Below, piece by piece: positions 23,665 to 32,960 of a stretch of DNA of 64,000 bases; position 1 is the first letter of the stretch; each line of letters begins with the position of its first letter. Source of the stretch: Fluviibacter sp039805865 (GTDB lineage: Bacteria; Pseudomonadota; Gammaproteobacteria; Burkholderiales; Rhodocyclaceae); contig JBDLTI010000002.1 of the NCBI GenBank assembly GCA_039805865.1, positions 41,797 through 105,796 of the forward strand. Direction: 5' to 3'. The notes beneath the pieces were generated by a model, which was not told where the DNA came from, searched no databases, and saw only the letters and a list, made by a program, of their open reading frames with translations. The translations under genes were made by a program, and so were the position numbers.

Positions 23665-24437
23665 TTTTCCACAAAAGCACGCTCTATGACGTAATCACCT
23701 TGCACGCCTGTTTTTGGCGAGACTTTGAACCCTCTTTTCTCGAGCATTACGCTTGTATCTTCCAACATTGAAGGACTACCGCAGATCATCCCCCGGTCTG
23801 TTTCTGGATTGAGTGGTTCAATACCAAGGTCTGTGAAAAGTTTTCCCGATTCGATTAAATCAGTTAAACGACCTTGGTTTCGGTATGGTTCACGAGTTAC
23901 TGTTGGGTAGTAGAATAGTTTCTTTTGAACTTCTTCTCCGAAGAACTCGTTGTTAGGCAGTTCGTTGCTAATAAAATCTTCATAGGCTAATTCGCTGACC
24001 GTACGAACCCCATGAATCAGTACGATCTTGTCATACTGTTCATACGCATCTGGGTCTTGAATTAGGCTGATAAAAGGCGCCAACCCGGTTCCTGTCGAGA
24101 ACATGAACAGTCTTTTGCCGGGTTTTAGATCGTTGAGAACAAGTGTGCCGGTTGGCTTTCGGCTCACAAGTATCTTATCCCCAACTTTCAGATGTTGCAG
24201 TAGCGAAGTCAGCGGCCCGTTTGGAACTTTGATGCTAAAAAATTCCAGGTGTTCCTCATAGTTAGGGCTGGCAATACTGTAGGCGCGAAGTAGTGGTTTG
24301 CCATTGACTTCGAGACCTATCATCACGAACTGGCCGTTCTCAAAACGTAAGCCCGAGTCACGCGTTGTTTTGAAACTAAAAAGTGTGTCGTTCCAATGGT
24401 GAACAGAGGTAACGGTTTCGTGGTTGAAGTTGCTCAT
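23661..24437 (-). CDS. fpr: ferredoxin-NADP+ reductase
   Basis: A 258-residue flavoprotein of the bacterial FPR type (class I/II). The FAD domain has the RAYSIAS flavin motif (~51-57) and the NADP domain has GTGLAPFISL (~117-126), with the C-terminal aromatic/VEK end (YVIERAFVEK) usual for this subfamily. It moves electrons between NADPH and ferredoxin or flavodoxin. It lies 4 nt after etfA on the same strand, so it is in one operon with the electron transfer flavoprotein genes, which is not a standard arrangement. Confidence 0.92.
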   Translation of the reverse strand: MSNFNHETVTSVHHWNDTLFSFKTTRDSGLRFENGQFVMIGLEVNGKPLLRAYSIASPNYEEHLEFFSIKVPNGPLTSLLQHLKVGDKILVSRKPTGTLVLNDLKPGKRLFMFSTGTGLAPFISLIQDPDAYEQYDKIVLIHGVRTVSELAYEDFISNELPNNEFFGEEVQKKLFYYPTVTREPYRNQGRLTDLIESGKLFTDLGIEPLNPETDRGMICGSPSMLEDTSVMLEKRGFKVSPKTGVQGDYVIERAFVEK

Positions 24438-24441
24438 AATT

Positions 24442-25380
24442 TTAAACCGCGTTAGTTAATTGGGGAATGACATCGAATAGATCAGCGACTAGTCCATAAT
24501 CCGCTATCTGAAATATGGGTGCATCGGGGTCAAGGTTTACAGCCACAATAACCTTGCTATCCTTGATTCCGGCAGTGTGTTGTATTGAGCCAGAAATTCC
24601 GAATGCAATGTATAGATCCGGCGCTACCTGTGTACCAGTCTGCCCAACTTGAGCATCATTGGGTGCATACCCAGCATCTACGGCAGCACGACTGGCACCA
24701 ATAGCAGCGTTCAGTTTTTCTGCAAGTGGGCCAAGCGTAGCTTGAAACTTCTCTTGGGATCCAAGAGAACGGCCACCTGAAATTACAATACGTGCATTGG
24801 CCAGTTCAGGTCGATCAGAAGACTGTTTTGTTTCGGACTGCCAAGTTGCAAGTTGAAGTCCCTGAGCAGGCACTTCAATCCTCTCTACATCTGCAGTGTT
24901 GGCTGGGTTCAATTCTGATGGTTTATAGCGACTTCCACGAATAGTCAGAACCTGAATAGGGTCATCACTCTGAACCGTAGACACAAGGTTTCCGGCATAA
25001 ATCGGGCGCTTGAATGTCCTGTAGTCGAGGATTTCAATAACATCAGAAATCATCGAAACATCAGTCATAGCAGCAACACGCGGCAGTACATCTCGTGTGA
25101 ATGAAGAGTGACCGCCAAAGATGGTCCTGTACGAAGCAGCAATGCAGGTAATAAGTGGTGCTATGTCTTCCGCAACAGCGTGGATAAGGTGCGGAGCATC
25201 TGCCACTAAAACTTTACTGACACCACTTAGTTGGCGAGCTTCTTCGATTAATTCATCAAGATTGGCGCCTACAAGCAGGAGGTGAGTCTCATCGCCCAGT
25301 AACTTGGCTGCAGTGACTGCTTGGCGGGTCGAAATTTTAAGTGAATGACCGTTGTGATCGGCAAGAATCAATATGGACAT
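24442..25380 (-). CDS. etfA: electron transfer flavoprotein alpha subunit
   Basis: A 312-residue FAD-binding subunit. The C-terminal flavin-binding part is clear: VISGGRSLGSQEKF, GASRAAVDAGYAPNDAQVGQTG, YIAFGISGSIQHTAGIKDS and NLDPDAPIFQIADYGLVADLF. With EtfB it collects electrons from flavin dehydrogenases and passes them to ETF-quinone oxidoreductase, encoded nearby at 27,152. It directly follows etfB (the stop and start overlap by one base). Confidence 0.95.
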   Translation of the reverse strand: MSILILADHNGHSLKISTRQAVTAAKLLGDETHLLLVGANLDELIEEARQLSGVSKVLVADAPHLIHAVAEDIAPLITCIAASYRTIFGGHSSFTRDVLPRVAAMTDVSMISDVIEILDYRTFKRPIYAGNLVSTVQSDDPIQVLTIRGSRYKPSELNPANTADVERIEVPAQGLQLATWQSETKQSSDRPELANARIVISGGRSLGSQEKFQATLGPLAEKLNAAIGASRAAVDAGYAPNDAQVGQTGTQVAPDLYIAFGISGSIQHTAGIKDSKVIVAVNLDPDAPIFQIADYGLVADLFDVIPQLTNAV

Positions 25381-26129
25381 TACAGTACTCCAGCTTCATT
25401 CTTGAGTGCGTTTATTAGCTCATCAACGCTATTGAGGATCTTTGCTGGGCCTCGGCTTGCAGGATATTCAACAGCAATAGTTTTAACCTTCAGATCCTTA
25501 AGGGGGAGCAGTGTTTCTGCCTCAATCGACTCAATAGGCTTCTTCTTGGCCATCATCAGATTTGGAAGTTTTACAAAGCGGGGAGCGTTAAGTCGTAGGT
25601 CAGCGCTGATAACAGCCGGAAGTTTCAATGACAAAGACTCAGTTCCGCCATCCACTTCTCTCACAACATGTGCCGTTTGATTTTCAATCGTCAATTGCGA
25701 GACAAAAGTACCTTGAGCCCAGCCAAGCAGACCTGCCAGCATTTGCGGTGCCTGGCCAGCATCATCGTCTACGGATTGCTTGCCCATTAGAACTAGATTG
25801 GGTGCTTCCTTCTCAATGAGCGCTTTGAGTAGTTTTGCAATGCCTAATGAACCAAGAGTCTTGTCAGTTTTAACAAGAATTGCTCTATCAGCCCCCATCG
25901 CTAACCCGTGACGCAATACATCGTGGTTTGATTCAGTTCCAAAGGAAACCATTACAACCTCCGATGCTGTTCCGGCTTCTTTGAGACGGATAGCTTCTTC
26001 AATCGCATTTTCATCGAACGGATTGGGCGACATTTTGAGGCCGCTAATATCCACAGCCTTCCCATCAGCCGTTGGGTGAACCTGAATGTTGTAATCGACG
26101 ACGCGCTTGATTGGAACAAGTATTTTCAC
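25380..26129 (-). CDS. etfB: electron transfer flavoprotein beta subunit
   Basis: A 249-residue AMP-binding subunit: MKILVPIKRVVDYN start, SPNPFDENAIEEAIRLKE, LVLMGKQSVDDDAGQAPQMLAGLLGW and PAVISADLRLNAPRFVKLPNLMMAKKKPIE. This matches canonical group-1 ETF used with acyl-CoA or similar dehydrogenases, not the bifurcating FixA type. It is the first gene of etfB-etfA-fpr and faces a LysR gene, which probably controls it. No acyl-CoA dehydrogenase lies in the window. Confidence 0.95.
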   Translation of the reverse strand: MKILVPIKRVVDYNIQVHPTADGKAVDISGLKMSPNPFDENAIEEAIRLKEAGTASEVVMVSFGTESNHDVLRHGLAMGADRAILVKTDKTLGSLGIAKLLKALIEKEAPNLVLMGKQSVDDDAGQAPQMLAGLLGWAQGTFVSQLTIENQTAHVVREVDGGTESLSLKLPAVISADLRLNAPRFVKLPNLMMAKKKPIESIEAETLLPLKDLKVKTIAVEYPASRGPAKILNSVDELINALKNEAGVL

Positions 26130-26222
26130 TGGTGTATCCCCTTAATGTTCCAGCGTATTCTAGTGTCGGGTACAATATCTGTAAAACATATTGTTTCTAT
26201 AAGATTATTCGGTTTGATAGAT

Positions 26223-27149
26223 ATGAGATTTACGCTCCGACAATTAGAGATTTTTACGACGGTTGCCAGATTCGAAAGCGTCTCACGCGCTTCCGTATTG
26301 CTTTCGTTGTCGCAGTCTGCAACAAGTACTGGTTTGTCAGAAATTGAAAAGCAGTTCGATGCTCCTCTGTTTGATCGCGTAGGTAAGAGCCTACGGCTGA
26401 ATGATCTTGGGAGGCGGTTACTGCCTCAAGCCGTGGATTTTCTGGACCGAGCTAAGGGCATTGAGGATCTGCTTTCGGGCAAAAAGGGCTATGGGAATCT
26501 CAATATTGGTGCAACGCTTACGATTGGTAACTACCTCGCTACATTAATTGCCGCTAATTTTCTTCAGTCATATCCAGATAGCGATCTCAAGCTCTCGGTG
26601 CATAACACGTCCTCGATCATGGATGGGCTGTTGCAGTTCGAGTTGGACTTAGGGTTGGTAGAGGGTTTCTGTGCCCATCCTGATCTACATGTTGAACCAT
26701 GGATTGAAGACGAACTTGTCATCTTCTGTGCGCCAGGCCATACCCTTGCAAGCCAGGAAAAAGTCAATTTGAAGCAACTGATGGCATATCCTTGGATTAT
26801 GCGTGAGCAGGGTTCTGGGACACGAGAACTCATTGACCAGGTTTTTGCTACACATAACGCCTATCCAACGATCAAGCTTGAACTTGAACACACAGAGGCC
26901 ATTAAACGTGCCGTTGAATCTGGGTTGGGTTTGAGCTGTATTTCTCGGCTAGCGCTGCGAGACGCATTTAGAAGAGGCAGCTTGGTCCCTATCGAAATGC
27001 CCAAGCTAAATTTGAAGCGCAACTTTCATTTTGTGCTACATAAACAGAAATTTATTACTACGGGCATACGTGATTTCCTGCAAGCTTGTAAGGAGTTCAC
27101 AAAGGGCTCCAGCTCTGCAAATACAATCCAACTTCCTGAAATCCGATAA
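26223..27149 (+). CDS. LysR-family regulator of the etf locus
   Basis: A 308-residue LysR regulator. The N-terminal HTH begins FTLRQLEIFTTVARFESVSRASVLLSLSQSATSTGLSEIEK, and a periplasmic-binding-protein-like sensor domain follows (~90-295: LNIGATLTIGNYLA; DLGLVEGFC; REQGSGTRELID). The ATG at 26,223 gives the right N-terminus; the longer frame upstream overlaps etfB and lacks family similarity. Divergent from etfB and directly before ETF-QO (2 nt), it probably regulates both sides; its ligand is unknown. The closest relatives seem to be CysB/CbbR-like members, without certainty. Confidence 0.9.
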   Translation: MRFTLRQLEIFTTVARFESVSRASVLLSLSQSATSTGLSEIEKQFDAPLFDRVGKSLRLNDLGRRLLPQAVDFLDRAKGIEDLLSGKKGYGNLNIGATLTIGNYLATLIAANFLQSYPDSDLKLSVHNTSSIMDGLLQFELDLGLVEGFCAHPDLHVEPWIEDELVIFCAPGHTLASQEKVNLKQLMAYPWIMREQGSGTRELIDQVFATHNAYPTIKLELEHTEAIKRAVESGLGLSCISRLALRDAFRRGSLVPIEMPKLNLKRNFHFVLHKQKFITTGIRDFLQACKEFTKGSSSANTIQLPEIR

Positions 27150-27151
27150 TC

Positions 27152-28804
27152 ATGAATATCCAACGCGATGTAATGACCTACGATTTACTGATCGTAGGCG
27201 CTGGTCCAGCCGGACTATCTGCTGCAATTCGAGCAAAGCAGTTGGCCGTTGCCGCTGGGAAAGAGTTAAGTGTCTGCGTTCTTGAGAAAGCCGCTCAGGT
27301 GGGCGCTCACATACTATCGGGTGCGGTGATTGATCCTTCGTCACTAGATGAGCTTTTGCCATTTTGGAAAGAGTCATCCCCGCTAAAAACACCGGTCGTG
27401 AAGGAAAGTTTTTGCTGGCTGACAGAGAAGCAGAGTTACGCTATTCCAATGCAGGTAATCCCCACAGTCATGCACAACGATGGTTGTTTTATCGGTAGCT
27501 TGGGGGCGCTCTGCCAGTGGATGTCTGAACAGGCAGAAACATTAGGGGTTGAGATTTATCCCGGTTTTTCCGCAGTAGATTTTGTTTACAACGATGACGG
27601 AGCGGTAAAGGGGGTGGTGACTGGAGATATGGGAGTCCATGCGTCCGGTGAGCCGAAACCGGAGTTTGCGTCTGGTATGGAAATACATGCGAGCTATACC
27701 CTTGTGGCTGAGGGGACTCGAGGATCCCTAACTCGTATCGCCGAGCAGCATTACGACCTGCGCTCAAACAGTCAATTCCAAAAATACGGCATTGGGATTA
27801 AAGAAATCTGGGAGGTTTCACCAGAAAAACATCAGCCTGGTCTCGTCGAGCACTCTCTGGGTTACCCATTGAACAATTCAACAGGCGGGGGTTCATTCTT
27901 GTATCACTATGGCAACAATCTTGTGTCGATTGGACTCGTTGTTCATTTGGATTATGAAAATCCTTATTTGTCACCGTATGAAGAGTTCCAGAGATTCAAG
28001 AGCCATCCGAAAAGCCATGTATTGCTCGAAGGTGGTAAACGTATTGCTTATGGGGCACGGTCTTTAAACGAAGGCGGGATTCAGTCATTGCCTGAATTAG
28101 TGTTTCCCGGCGGTGCGCTTTTGGGGTGCGCTGCTGGCATGGTGAATGTGCCAAGAATTAAGGGGTCGCACAATGCTATGAAATCAGGAATGTTGGCAGG
28201 GGAAGCAGCATTTGAAGCAATATCAATCGGTAGGTCCGGTGATCTTCTAAAAGTGTATTCGGACAGTTTTAGAAAGTCATCGGTTTGGAAGGAGCTTTAT
28301 ACCGTTCGCAATGCCAAGCCCTATCTATCCCGATTTGGCACATTGCTCGGATCCTTTTTTGCTGCTCTGGAGTTATGGGCTACTAAGCTGGGGCTGAAAG
28401 CACCATGGAGCTTGAAACACCTCCGACCAGACTATCAGAGCCTAAAGCCAGCAATCCAGATGGAAAAGATCCAATACCCGAAACCTGATGGTGTCGTTAG
28501 CTTTGATCGATTAAGTTCTTTGGCGCTTTCTAACATTGCTCATGACCATGATCAGCCATGTCATCTGAGGCTAAAAAACTCAATGACACCCGTGGATTTC
28601 AATCTAAAAGTTTTTGATGGGCCGGAACAACGCTATTGTCCGGCAGGTGTGTATGAGTTTGTGAATGTTGATCAGACGACACGATTGCAAATCAATGCGC
28701 AAAACTGCATCCACTGTAAAACCTGCGACATCAAGGACCCATCTCAAAACATAGTGTGGATCCCCCCCGAAGGAGGGTCGGGTCCGATTTATATTCAAAT
28801 GTAA
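27152..28804 (+). CDS. electron transfer flavoprotein-ubiquinone oxidoreductase
   Basis: A 550-residue flavo-iron-sulfur protein that moves electrons from reduced ETF to quinone. The N-terminal Rossmann motif is GAGPAGLSAAIRAKQL (~15-30); the AHILSGAVIDPSSLDELLP and GCAAGMVNVPRIKGSHNAMKSGMLA stretches are family signatures. The C-terminal 4Fe-4S domain has RYCPAGVYEF and CIHCKTCDIKDPSQNI, and the ending PPEGGSGPIY is typical. This makes a complete ETF chain with etfAB. It ends 2 nt before the convergent lspA stop. Confidence 0.95.
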   Translation: MNIQRDVMTYDLLIVGAGPAGLSAAIRAKQLAVAAGKELSVCVLEKAAQVGAHILSGAVIDPSSLDELLPFWKESSPLKTPVVKESFCWLTEKQSYAIPMQVIPTVMHNDGCFIGSLGALCQWMSEQAETLGVEIYPGFSAVDFVYNDDGAVKGVVTGDMGVHASGEPKPEFASGMEIHASYTLVAEGTRGSLTRIAEQHYDLRSNSQFQKYGIGIKEIWEVSPEKHQPGLVEHSLGYPLNNSTGGGSFLYHYGNNLVSIGLVVHLDYENPYLSPYEEFQRFKSHPKSHVLLEGGKRIAYGARSLNEGGIQSLPELVFPGGALLGCAAGMVNVPRIKGSHNAMKSGMLAGEAAFEAISIGRSGDLLKVYSDSFRKSSVWKELYTVRNAKPYLSRFGTLLGSFFAALELWATKLGLKAPWSLKHLRPDYQSLKPAIQMEKIQYPKPDGVVSFDRLSSLALSNIAHDHDQPCHLRLKNSMTPVDFNLKVFDGPEQRYCPAGVYEFVNVDQTTRLQINAQNCIHCKTCDIKDPSQNIVWIPPEGGSGPIYIQM

Positions 28805-28806
28805 TA

Positions 28807-29289
28807 TTACTGCTGTTGGGCTTTAGATTTTATTGAGACCATTAGTGATGAACAAATAAGTGCCGACACGCTTAGAACGATAGCAGAATCGGCGATATTG
28901 AATGCAGGCCAGTGCCAAAAGCCCACATGAAGGTCAATGAAATCGACTACAGCACCCCGAGATAAACGATCCAGGAGGTTACTGATGGCACCCCCCAAAA
29001 GCAGGCTGTAACAAGTTTGCTCGTGGTGCTTTAGTTTTCCTTTGAGCAACATCAACGTCAAAAATACTGATACTGCTGATGCAATCGCTATAAAGATATA
29101 TTTTTGCCAGCCGTTAGCTTCTGCCAGAATACTGAAGGCAGCACCGGTATTCAAGACATATACCAGATTCAAAAAGGGTGTTAAAAACATGCTTCCACCC
29201 AGAGTCATTTCGGATTCAATCCAGAATTTCGAGCTTTGGTCCGCCAACACCACAAAAATGGCTAGAGCTGCCCATGAGTATCTGTGCAT
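28807..29289 (-). CDS. lspA: lipoprotein signal peptidase (metal-locus LspA)
   Basis: A 160-residue inner-membrane aspartyl protease with four membrane segments. Catalytic motifs are visible: NLLDRLSRGAVVDFIDLH (first Asp) and FNIADSAI (second Asp), plus VYVLNTGAAFSIL. It cleaves prolipoproteins before the lipobox cysteine. It lies 17 nt after the Cd/Pb-type ATPase on the same strand; a signal peptidase paired with a P-type ATPase is known from pbr-type lead loci, so this is probably an accessory copy distinct from the housekeeping lspA. Confidence 0.93.
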   Translation of the reverse strand: MHRYSWAALAIFVVLADQSSKFWIESEMTLGGSMFLTPFLNLVYVLNTGAAFSILAEANGWQKYIFIAIASAVSVFLTLMLLKGKLKHHEQTCYSLLLGGAISNLLDRLSRGAVVDFIDLHVGFWHWPAFNIADSAIVLSVSALICSSLMVSIKSKAQQQ

Positions 29290-29306
29290 ATTGATTTTCG
29301 TTGGAA

Positions 29307-31484
29307 TTATTTGCGTAGCAATCGCAAACCGTTAAAAACCACCAACAGGCTTGCACCCATATCAGCAAAGACTGCCATCCACATAGTGGCGTTACCAGTA
29401 AAGGTCAACACAATGAACACGGCCTTAATACTCAGTGCCAGGGCGATGTTCTGCCACAGTATCACTGCCGTTTTCCTAGCAATGCGCACAAACAGGGGCA
29501 GTTTCCGCAGGTCATCGTCCATGAGCGCTACATCAGCTGTTTCGATGGCCGTATCAGTCCCTGCGGCACCCATTGCAAAACCGATATCTGCTTGAGCTAA
29601 TGCCGGAGCGTCGTTAATTCCATCTCCAACCATACCAACTTTGGCGGGTGGTGAGGCTAGGGAACTTATAACGGCCAGCTTGTCTTCTGGCAGGAGGTTG
29701 CCGCGTGCTTCATCAATGCCCACCTGAGCCGCAATAGCTCTAGCAGTATGCGGGTTGTCACCAGTCAGCATGATCGTTCGGATATTCAAGGCATGTAGTT
29801 CAGCAATGGCGATACGGCTTGCATCACGAACCGTGTCTGCAACTGCAAACAGGCCGAGTACCGATTGGTTATCCATCAGCAACACGACTGTTTTGCCTTG
29901 ACCTTCCAATGCGTCAATTTGAGTCTCTAGCTCGGGCGAGTTTAGCTGAGTTGCAGCGGCCAGTCGGTGATTGCCCAGTTGATAAGTCAAGCCATCAACT
30001 TGACCGCGGATGCCACAGCCCGGTATCGCGGCGAAATCCTGGACTTCAGACAGAGAAATACCGTCTGTCTCAGCCGCTCGGGTTATGGCACGCGATACAG
30101 GATGGTCTGAACGTGCGCCAAGACTGGCAGCTATAGCGCGGATTCTTGATTCGTCGATTTTGCTGATGTTAATGAAATCGGTTTGTTCTGGTTTGCCATG
30201 GGTTAGTGTGCCGGTCTTGTCGAACGCAATGATGGCCAGTTGTCGAGCGGCTTCCAGATAGGCGCCACCCTTAACTAAGATGCCATGGTGGGCAGCTGTC
30301 GCTAATCCGCTGACAATGGTGACTGGCGTTGATATGACCAAGGCGCAAGGGCAGGCGATGACGAGCAGCACCAAAGCGCGGTAGATTGCTTCAAACCAGG
30401 GGATACCCAAAGCCAGCGGTGGAATGACGGCCATACCGATAGCGATGAGAAAGACCACTGGTGTATACACACGAGCGAACTGATCCACAAAGCGTTGGGT
30501 GGGTGCACGTGAACCCTGAGCGGCTTCAACTGCGTGAATGATTCGGGCTAGGGTAGAGTTTGTCGCTGTAGCGGTGACTTTGTATTCAAAGGAACCAGAC
30601 TCGTTGATCGTTCCAGCAAAGACCTGATCGCCTTCGACCTTCTCGACCGGGAGGCTTTCTCCCGTGATCGGTGCCTGATTCACGGCAGAGCTGCCTGAAA
30701 CAATGATCCCATCCAGTGCGATCCGTTCTCCTGGTCGAACCCTTACAAGAGCGTCCAACGAAACCTCAGTCGCGGTAACCTCAATCCAGCTTCCATCCGG
30801 TTGGCAAACCGTGGCCTTTTCAGGGGCAAGCGCCATTAGACCTCTAACTGCTTGTCTTGCCCGGTCAAGAGATTTTGCTTCGATAACCTCGGCAAGGGCG
30901 AACAGGAACATCACCATGGCGCCTTCAGGCCATTGACCGATTAGAAACGCCCCTGTCACCGCAATTGACATCAGCGCATTCATGTTCAGATTGCGGTTCT
31001 TGAGCGCGATCCAGCCTTTCTTATAGGTAGGCAAGCCCCCAATGAGTACGGCCAGCAAGGCAAGGATGATTTCAAAGGCAGGTGGTACACCATCAATCCA
31101 GTGCATCACTTCCGCTAGGGTCGCTGCGATACCTGAAAGGGCGAGCGGCCACCAGGGTGCTTTATCATGTTCGGCGATTTCAGTGTTGCCGCCCTTTTGT
31201 AATAGAACCGCCTCCATACCCAGCGAACGGATGGCAGTAATGGCAGGCTCCAGAGCATCAGGTGCGTGAGTGACGGTGAGTGTGCGCTTCATTAGATTGA
31301 AATCGAGCTCACCGATACCAGGCATCCCGCCTAATTTGTTACGGATCAGTCTTTCTTCGGTCGGGCAATCCATCTTGGCAATCGCGAGGATCGTGCTTAT
31401 ACCTCCCGGTATGGTCTGTGCTGGATTGTTAATATCGGAGGTTGGAGATTCGCAGCCACAGGATTTGGACGCACATTCACTCAT
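29307..31484 (-). CDS. Cd/Zn/Pb-type P1B ATPase (CadA/ZntA/PbrA family)
   Basis: A 725-residue exporter of soft divalent metals. It has an N-terminal Cys-rich stretch (SECASKSCGCESP) and one HMA-type domain with MDCPTEE (metal-binding GMDC-like). The core shows TGESLPVEK, the CPC site (ACPCALVISTPVTIVSG, around residue 378), DKTGTLTHGK (~420), SDHPVSRAI and GDGINDAPALAQADIGFAMG; the CPC plus Lys/Asp motifs near the C-terminus (FADMGASLLVV) are those of Zn/Cd/Pb pumps. I chose ATG at 31,484 because the longer TTG frame adds 27 unlike residues. It is in the cadR-controlled operon. Confidence 0.93.
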   Translation of the reverse strand: MSECASKSCGCESPTSDINNPAQTIPGGISTILAIAKMDCPTEERLIRNKLGGMPGIGELDFNLMKRTLTVTHAPDALEPAITAIRSLGMEAVLLQKGGNTEIAEHDKAPWWPLALSGIAATLAEVMHWIDGVPPAFEIILALLAVLIGGLPTYKKGWIALKNRNLNMNALMSIAVTGAFLIGQWPEGAMVMFLFALAEVIEAKSLDRARQAVRGLMALAPEKATVCQPDGSWIEVTATEVSLDALVRVRPGERIALDGIIVSGSSAVNQAPITGESLPVEKVEGDQVFAGTINESGSFEYKVTATATNSTLARIIHAVEAAQGSRAPTQRFVDQFARVYTPVVFLIAIGMAVIPPLALGIPWFEAIYRALVLLVIACPCALVISTPVTIVSGLATAAHHGILVKGGAYLEAARQLAIIAFDKTGTLTHGKPEQTDFINISKIDESRIRAIAASLGARSDHPVSRAITRAAETDGISLSEVQDFAAIPGCGIRGQVDGLTYQLGNHRLAAATQLNSPELETQIDALEGQGKTVVLLMDNQSVLGLFAVADTVRDASRIAIAELHALNIRTIMLTGDNPHTARAIAAQVGIDEARGNLLPEDKLAVISSLASPPAKVGMVGDGINDAPALAQADIGFAMGAAGTDTAIETADVALMDDDLRKLPLFVRIARKTAVILWQNIALALSIKAVFIVLTFTGNATMWMAVFADMGASLLVVFNGLRLLRK

Positions 31485-31587
31485 GATTGATTCTGCCGGT
31501 ACTCGAAATGGGACTTGGTATTTGGGATTAAAGTGGGTTAGAACGAGTGGCTCGGTAATTGCCAAGCCACTCTTCGCACGAATGCTG

Positions 31588-32079
31588 TTATTTAGGCTGT
31601 TTCCACATCCATTGTTGTTGCTGCATCATGTGATCCATCATCATTTGCTGCATGGGCATGAATCGATCGGTCATATACTGGCGTTGTCTAGCTTGTTCAG
31701 GGGTCAAACGGCGGTAATCTCCCCACATTTGATCACCCATCATGCCGTGGCCCATCCGCTGACCACCGGAACAGCAATTACCCATGCCAGATCCCCACAT
31801 CCCATGCATTAATTGCATGTTGTTTTGCATGGTTGTCCAATGTTCTTGGAGCAGTTGTTGCCGCGCTTGAGGGTCTTGTGTCTGACGAATCTTGTCCATC
31901 TGCTCCTGCATTGCCTTCATGTTTTGCTGCATCTGTGCCATCTGTTTGTCGAATTCCGCGAGATCAGATGTTGTTGCTTGTGCTTTGGGGCTCGTGCTTG
32001 CAGAAGGATCTGCCGCCAGCACGGTTTGCGTCGACATGGTGAGTGCCGCTGCTACGCTTAATACGATCAGTTTTTTCAT
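31588..32079 (-). CDS. secreted Met/Gln-rich protein of the metal operon
   Basis: A 163-residue protein with a signal peptide (KKLIVLSVAAALTMSTQTVLA). The mature part is helical and rich in Met and Gln (FDKQMAQMQQNMKAMQEQMDKIRQ; MQQMMMDHMMQQQQWMWK) and has one CC pair in GMGNCCSGGQRMGHGMMG. It is probably a periplasmic metal-binding helper of the following ATPase. ATG at 32,079 has AGGAG 7 nt upstream and begins the signal peptide; the longer frame upstream is not plausible. It is the first gene behind the 19-bp-spacer promoter. Confidence 0.8.
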   Translation of the reverse strand: MKKLIVLSVAAALTMSTQTVLAADPSASTSPKAQATTSDLAEFDKQMAQMQQNMKAMQEQMDKIRQTQDPQARQQLLQEHWTTMQNNMQLMHGMWGSGMGNCCSGGQRMGHGMMGDQMWGDYRRLTPEQARQRQYMTDRFMPMQQMMMDHMMQQQQWMWKQPK

Positions 32080-32131
32080 TGCGAGCTCCTTAGGGATGTC
32101 ATGAATACCGCTAACAAAGGACAGCAATGAT

Positions 32132-32162
32132 ATTAAAAACCCTGTAGCCACTACTGGGTCAA
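32132..32162 (-). promoter_or_regulatory. MerR-type (CadR/PbrR) promoter and operator
   Basis: On the minus strand TTGACC (-35, 32,157-32,162) and TTTAAT (-10, 32,132-32,137) are separated by exactly 19 bp. The spacer holds the dyad ACCCtGTAG-CCA-CTACtGGGT (32,139-32,159; one mismatch), the known CadR/PbrR operator pattern. A long 19-bp spacer is the hallmark of promoters twisted open by MerR-family activators. It drives the Met-rich gene, the ATPase and lspA. Confidence 0.85.
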
Positions 32163-32199
32163 TAAGGTATCGTAGAAAATATAAAAATAAGGGTGCTAT

Positions 32200-32619
32200 A
32201 TGCGTATCGGCGAACTAGGCAATGAGACAGGGGTGGACATCGAGACCATCCGTCACTATGAAAAGATCGGCTTACTCTCGGCGCCTCCTCGTGAGCCGAA
32301 TGGCTATCGAAATTACGAAACATCTCACGTAGAGCGCTTAGCCTTCATTCGCCACTGCCGAGCGCTGGATATGCCTTTAGCGGATGTGAAGCGGCTTCTG
32401 GATTACATTACACACCCCGAGGTAGATTGCGGGGACATAAATCGACTGATTGATGCGCACTTACATAATGTTCGAGAACGCCTCCATAGCATGCAGAATC
32501 TGGAGAAACAATTGGAGGTTTTACGGTCTAGATGTGAAGATAGCCACACGGTTCGGGATTGCGGCATTCTCAGTGAATTGGTTGCGGCATCGCACAAAAC
32601 AGGCGCTAAAAGCGATTGA
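32200..32619 (+). CDS. cadR: Cd(II)/Pb(II)-responsive MerR-family regulator
   Basis: A 139-residue MerR-type activator. The HTH begins MRIGELGNETGVDIETIRHYEKIGLL, and a dimer coiled coil follows (~80-110). The metal ligands are Cys77, Cys112 and Cys121 (PEVDCGDI; RCEDSHTVRDCGIL), the pattern of CadR/PbrR rather than MerR or CueR. It is divergent from the operon of the Met-rich protein and the ATPase, with its operator between them. The C-terminus lacks the His-rich tail found in some CadR. Confidence 0.92.
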   Translation: MRIGELGNETGVDIETIRHYEKIGLLSAPPREPNGYRNYETSHVERLAFIRHCRALDMPLADVKRLLDYITHPEVDCGDINRLIDAHLHNVRERLHSMQNLEKQLEVLRSRCEDSHTVRDCGILSELVAASHKTGAKSD

Positions 32620-32960
32620 GTGTTTGTAGATTACTAAAGAATGAAATGAAACTGCAGCCACTAATGAAATGCTTGCTCCCAATAGAACCAATGTGTAAGT
32701 AACAGCCCTTCGATAATTTAAAACCTTAAATTTGACGACAATATAGATAACTCCATTTGTTGCATAGGTTCATTTGGAAGCAGAAGCATGAAATGTAAGT
32801 GGTTTCGCAAAAACAGTTAAAGAAAGACGGCCAGGAATAGGCAATGCTATGGCTTACCATGTTTCAAAACTAGCCAAAGCAGATTACGAGCAATGATTTC
32901 AGGGAGTGCCATTACTGCATCGAAGCTTGAAGTTCTGAGAAATTGCATTTTTTATGTGTT
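32620..32960. other. gap between cadR and the RND operon
   Basis: About 340 bases without a credible gene, AT-rich compared with its flanks. Only very short frames occur (for example one giving MKCKWFRKNS). I see no clear promoter, terminator or repeat. It may hold remains of decayed genes. Confidence 0.5.

Noticed and set aside
26076..26222. Longer N-terminus for the LysR gene
   Set aside because: It overlaps etfB and its promoter region and precedes the canonical LysR start at 26,223.
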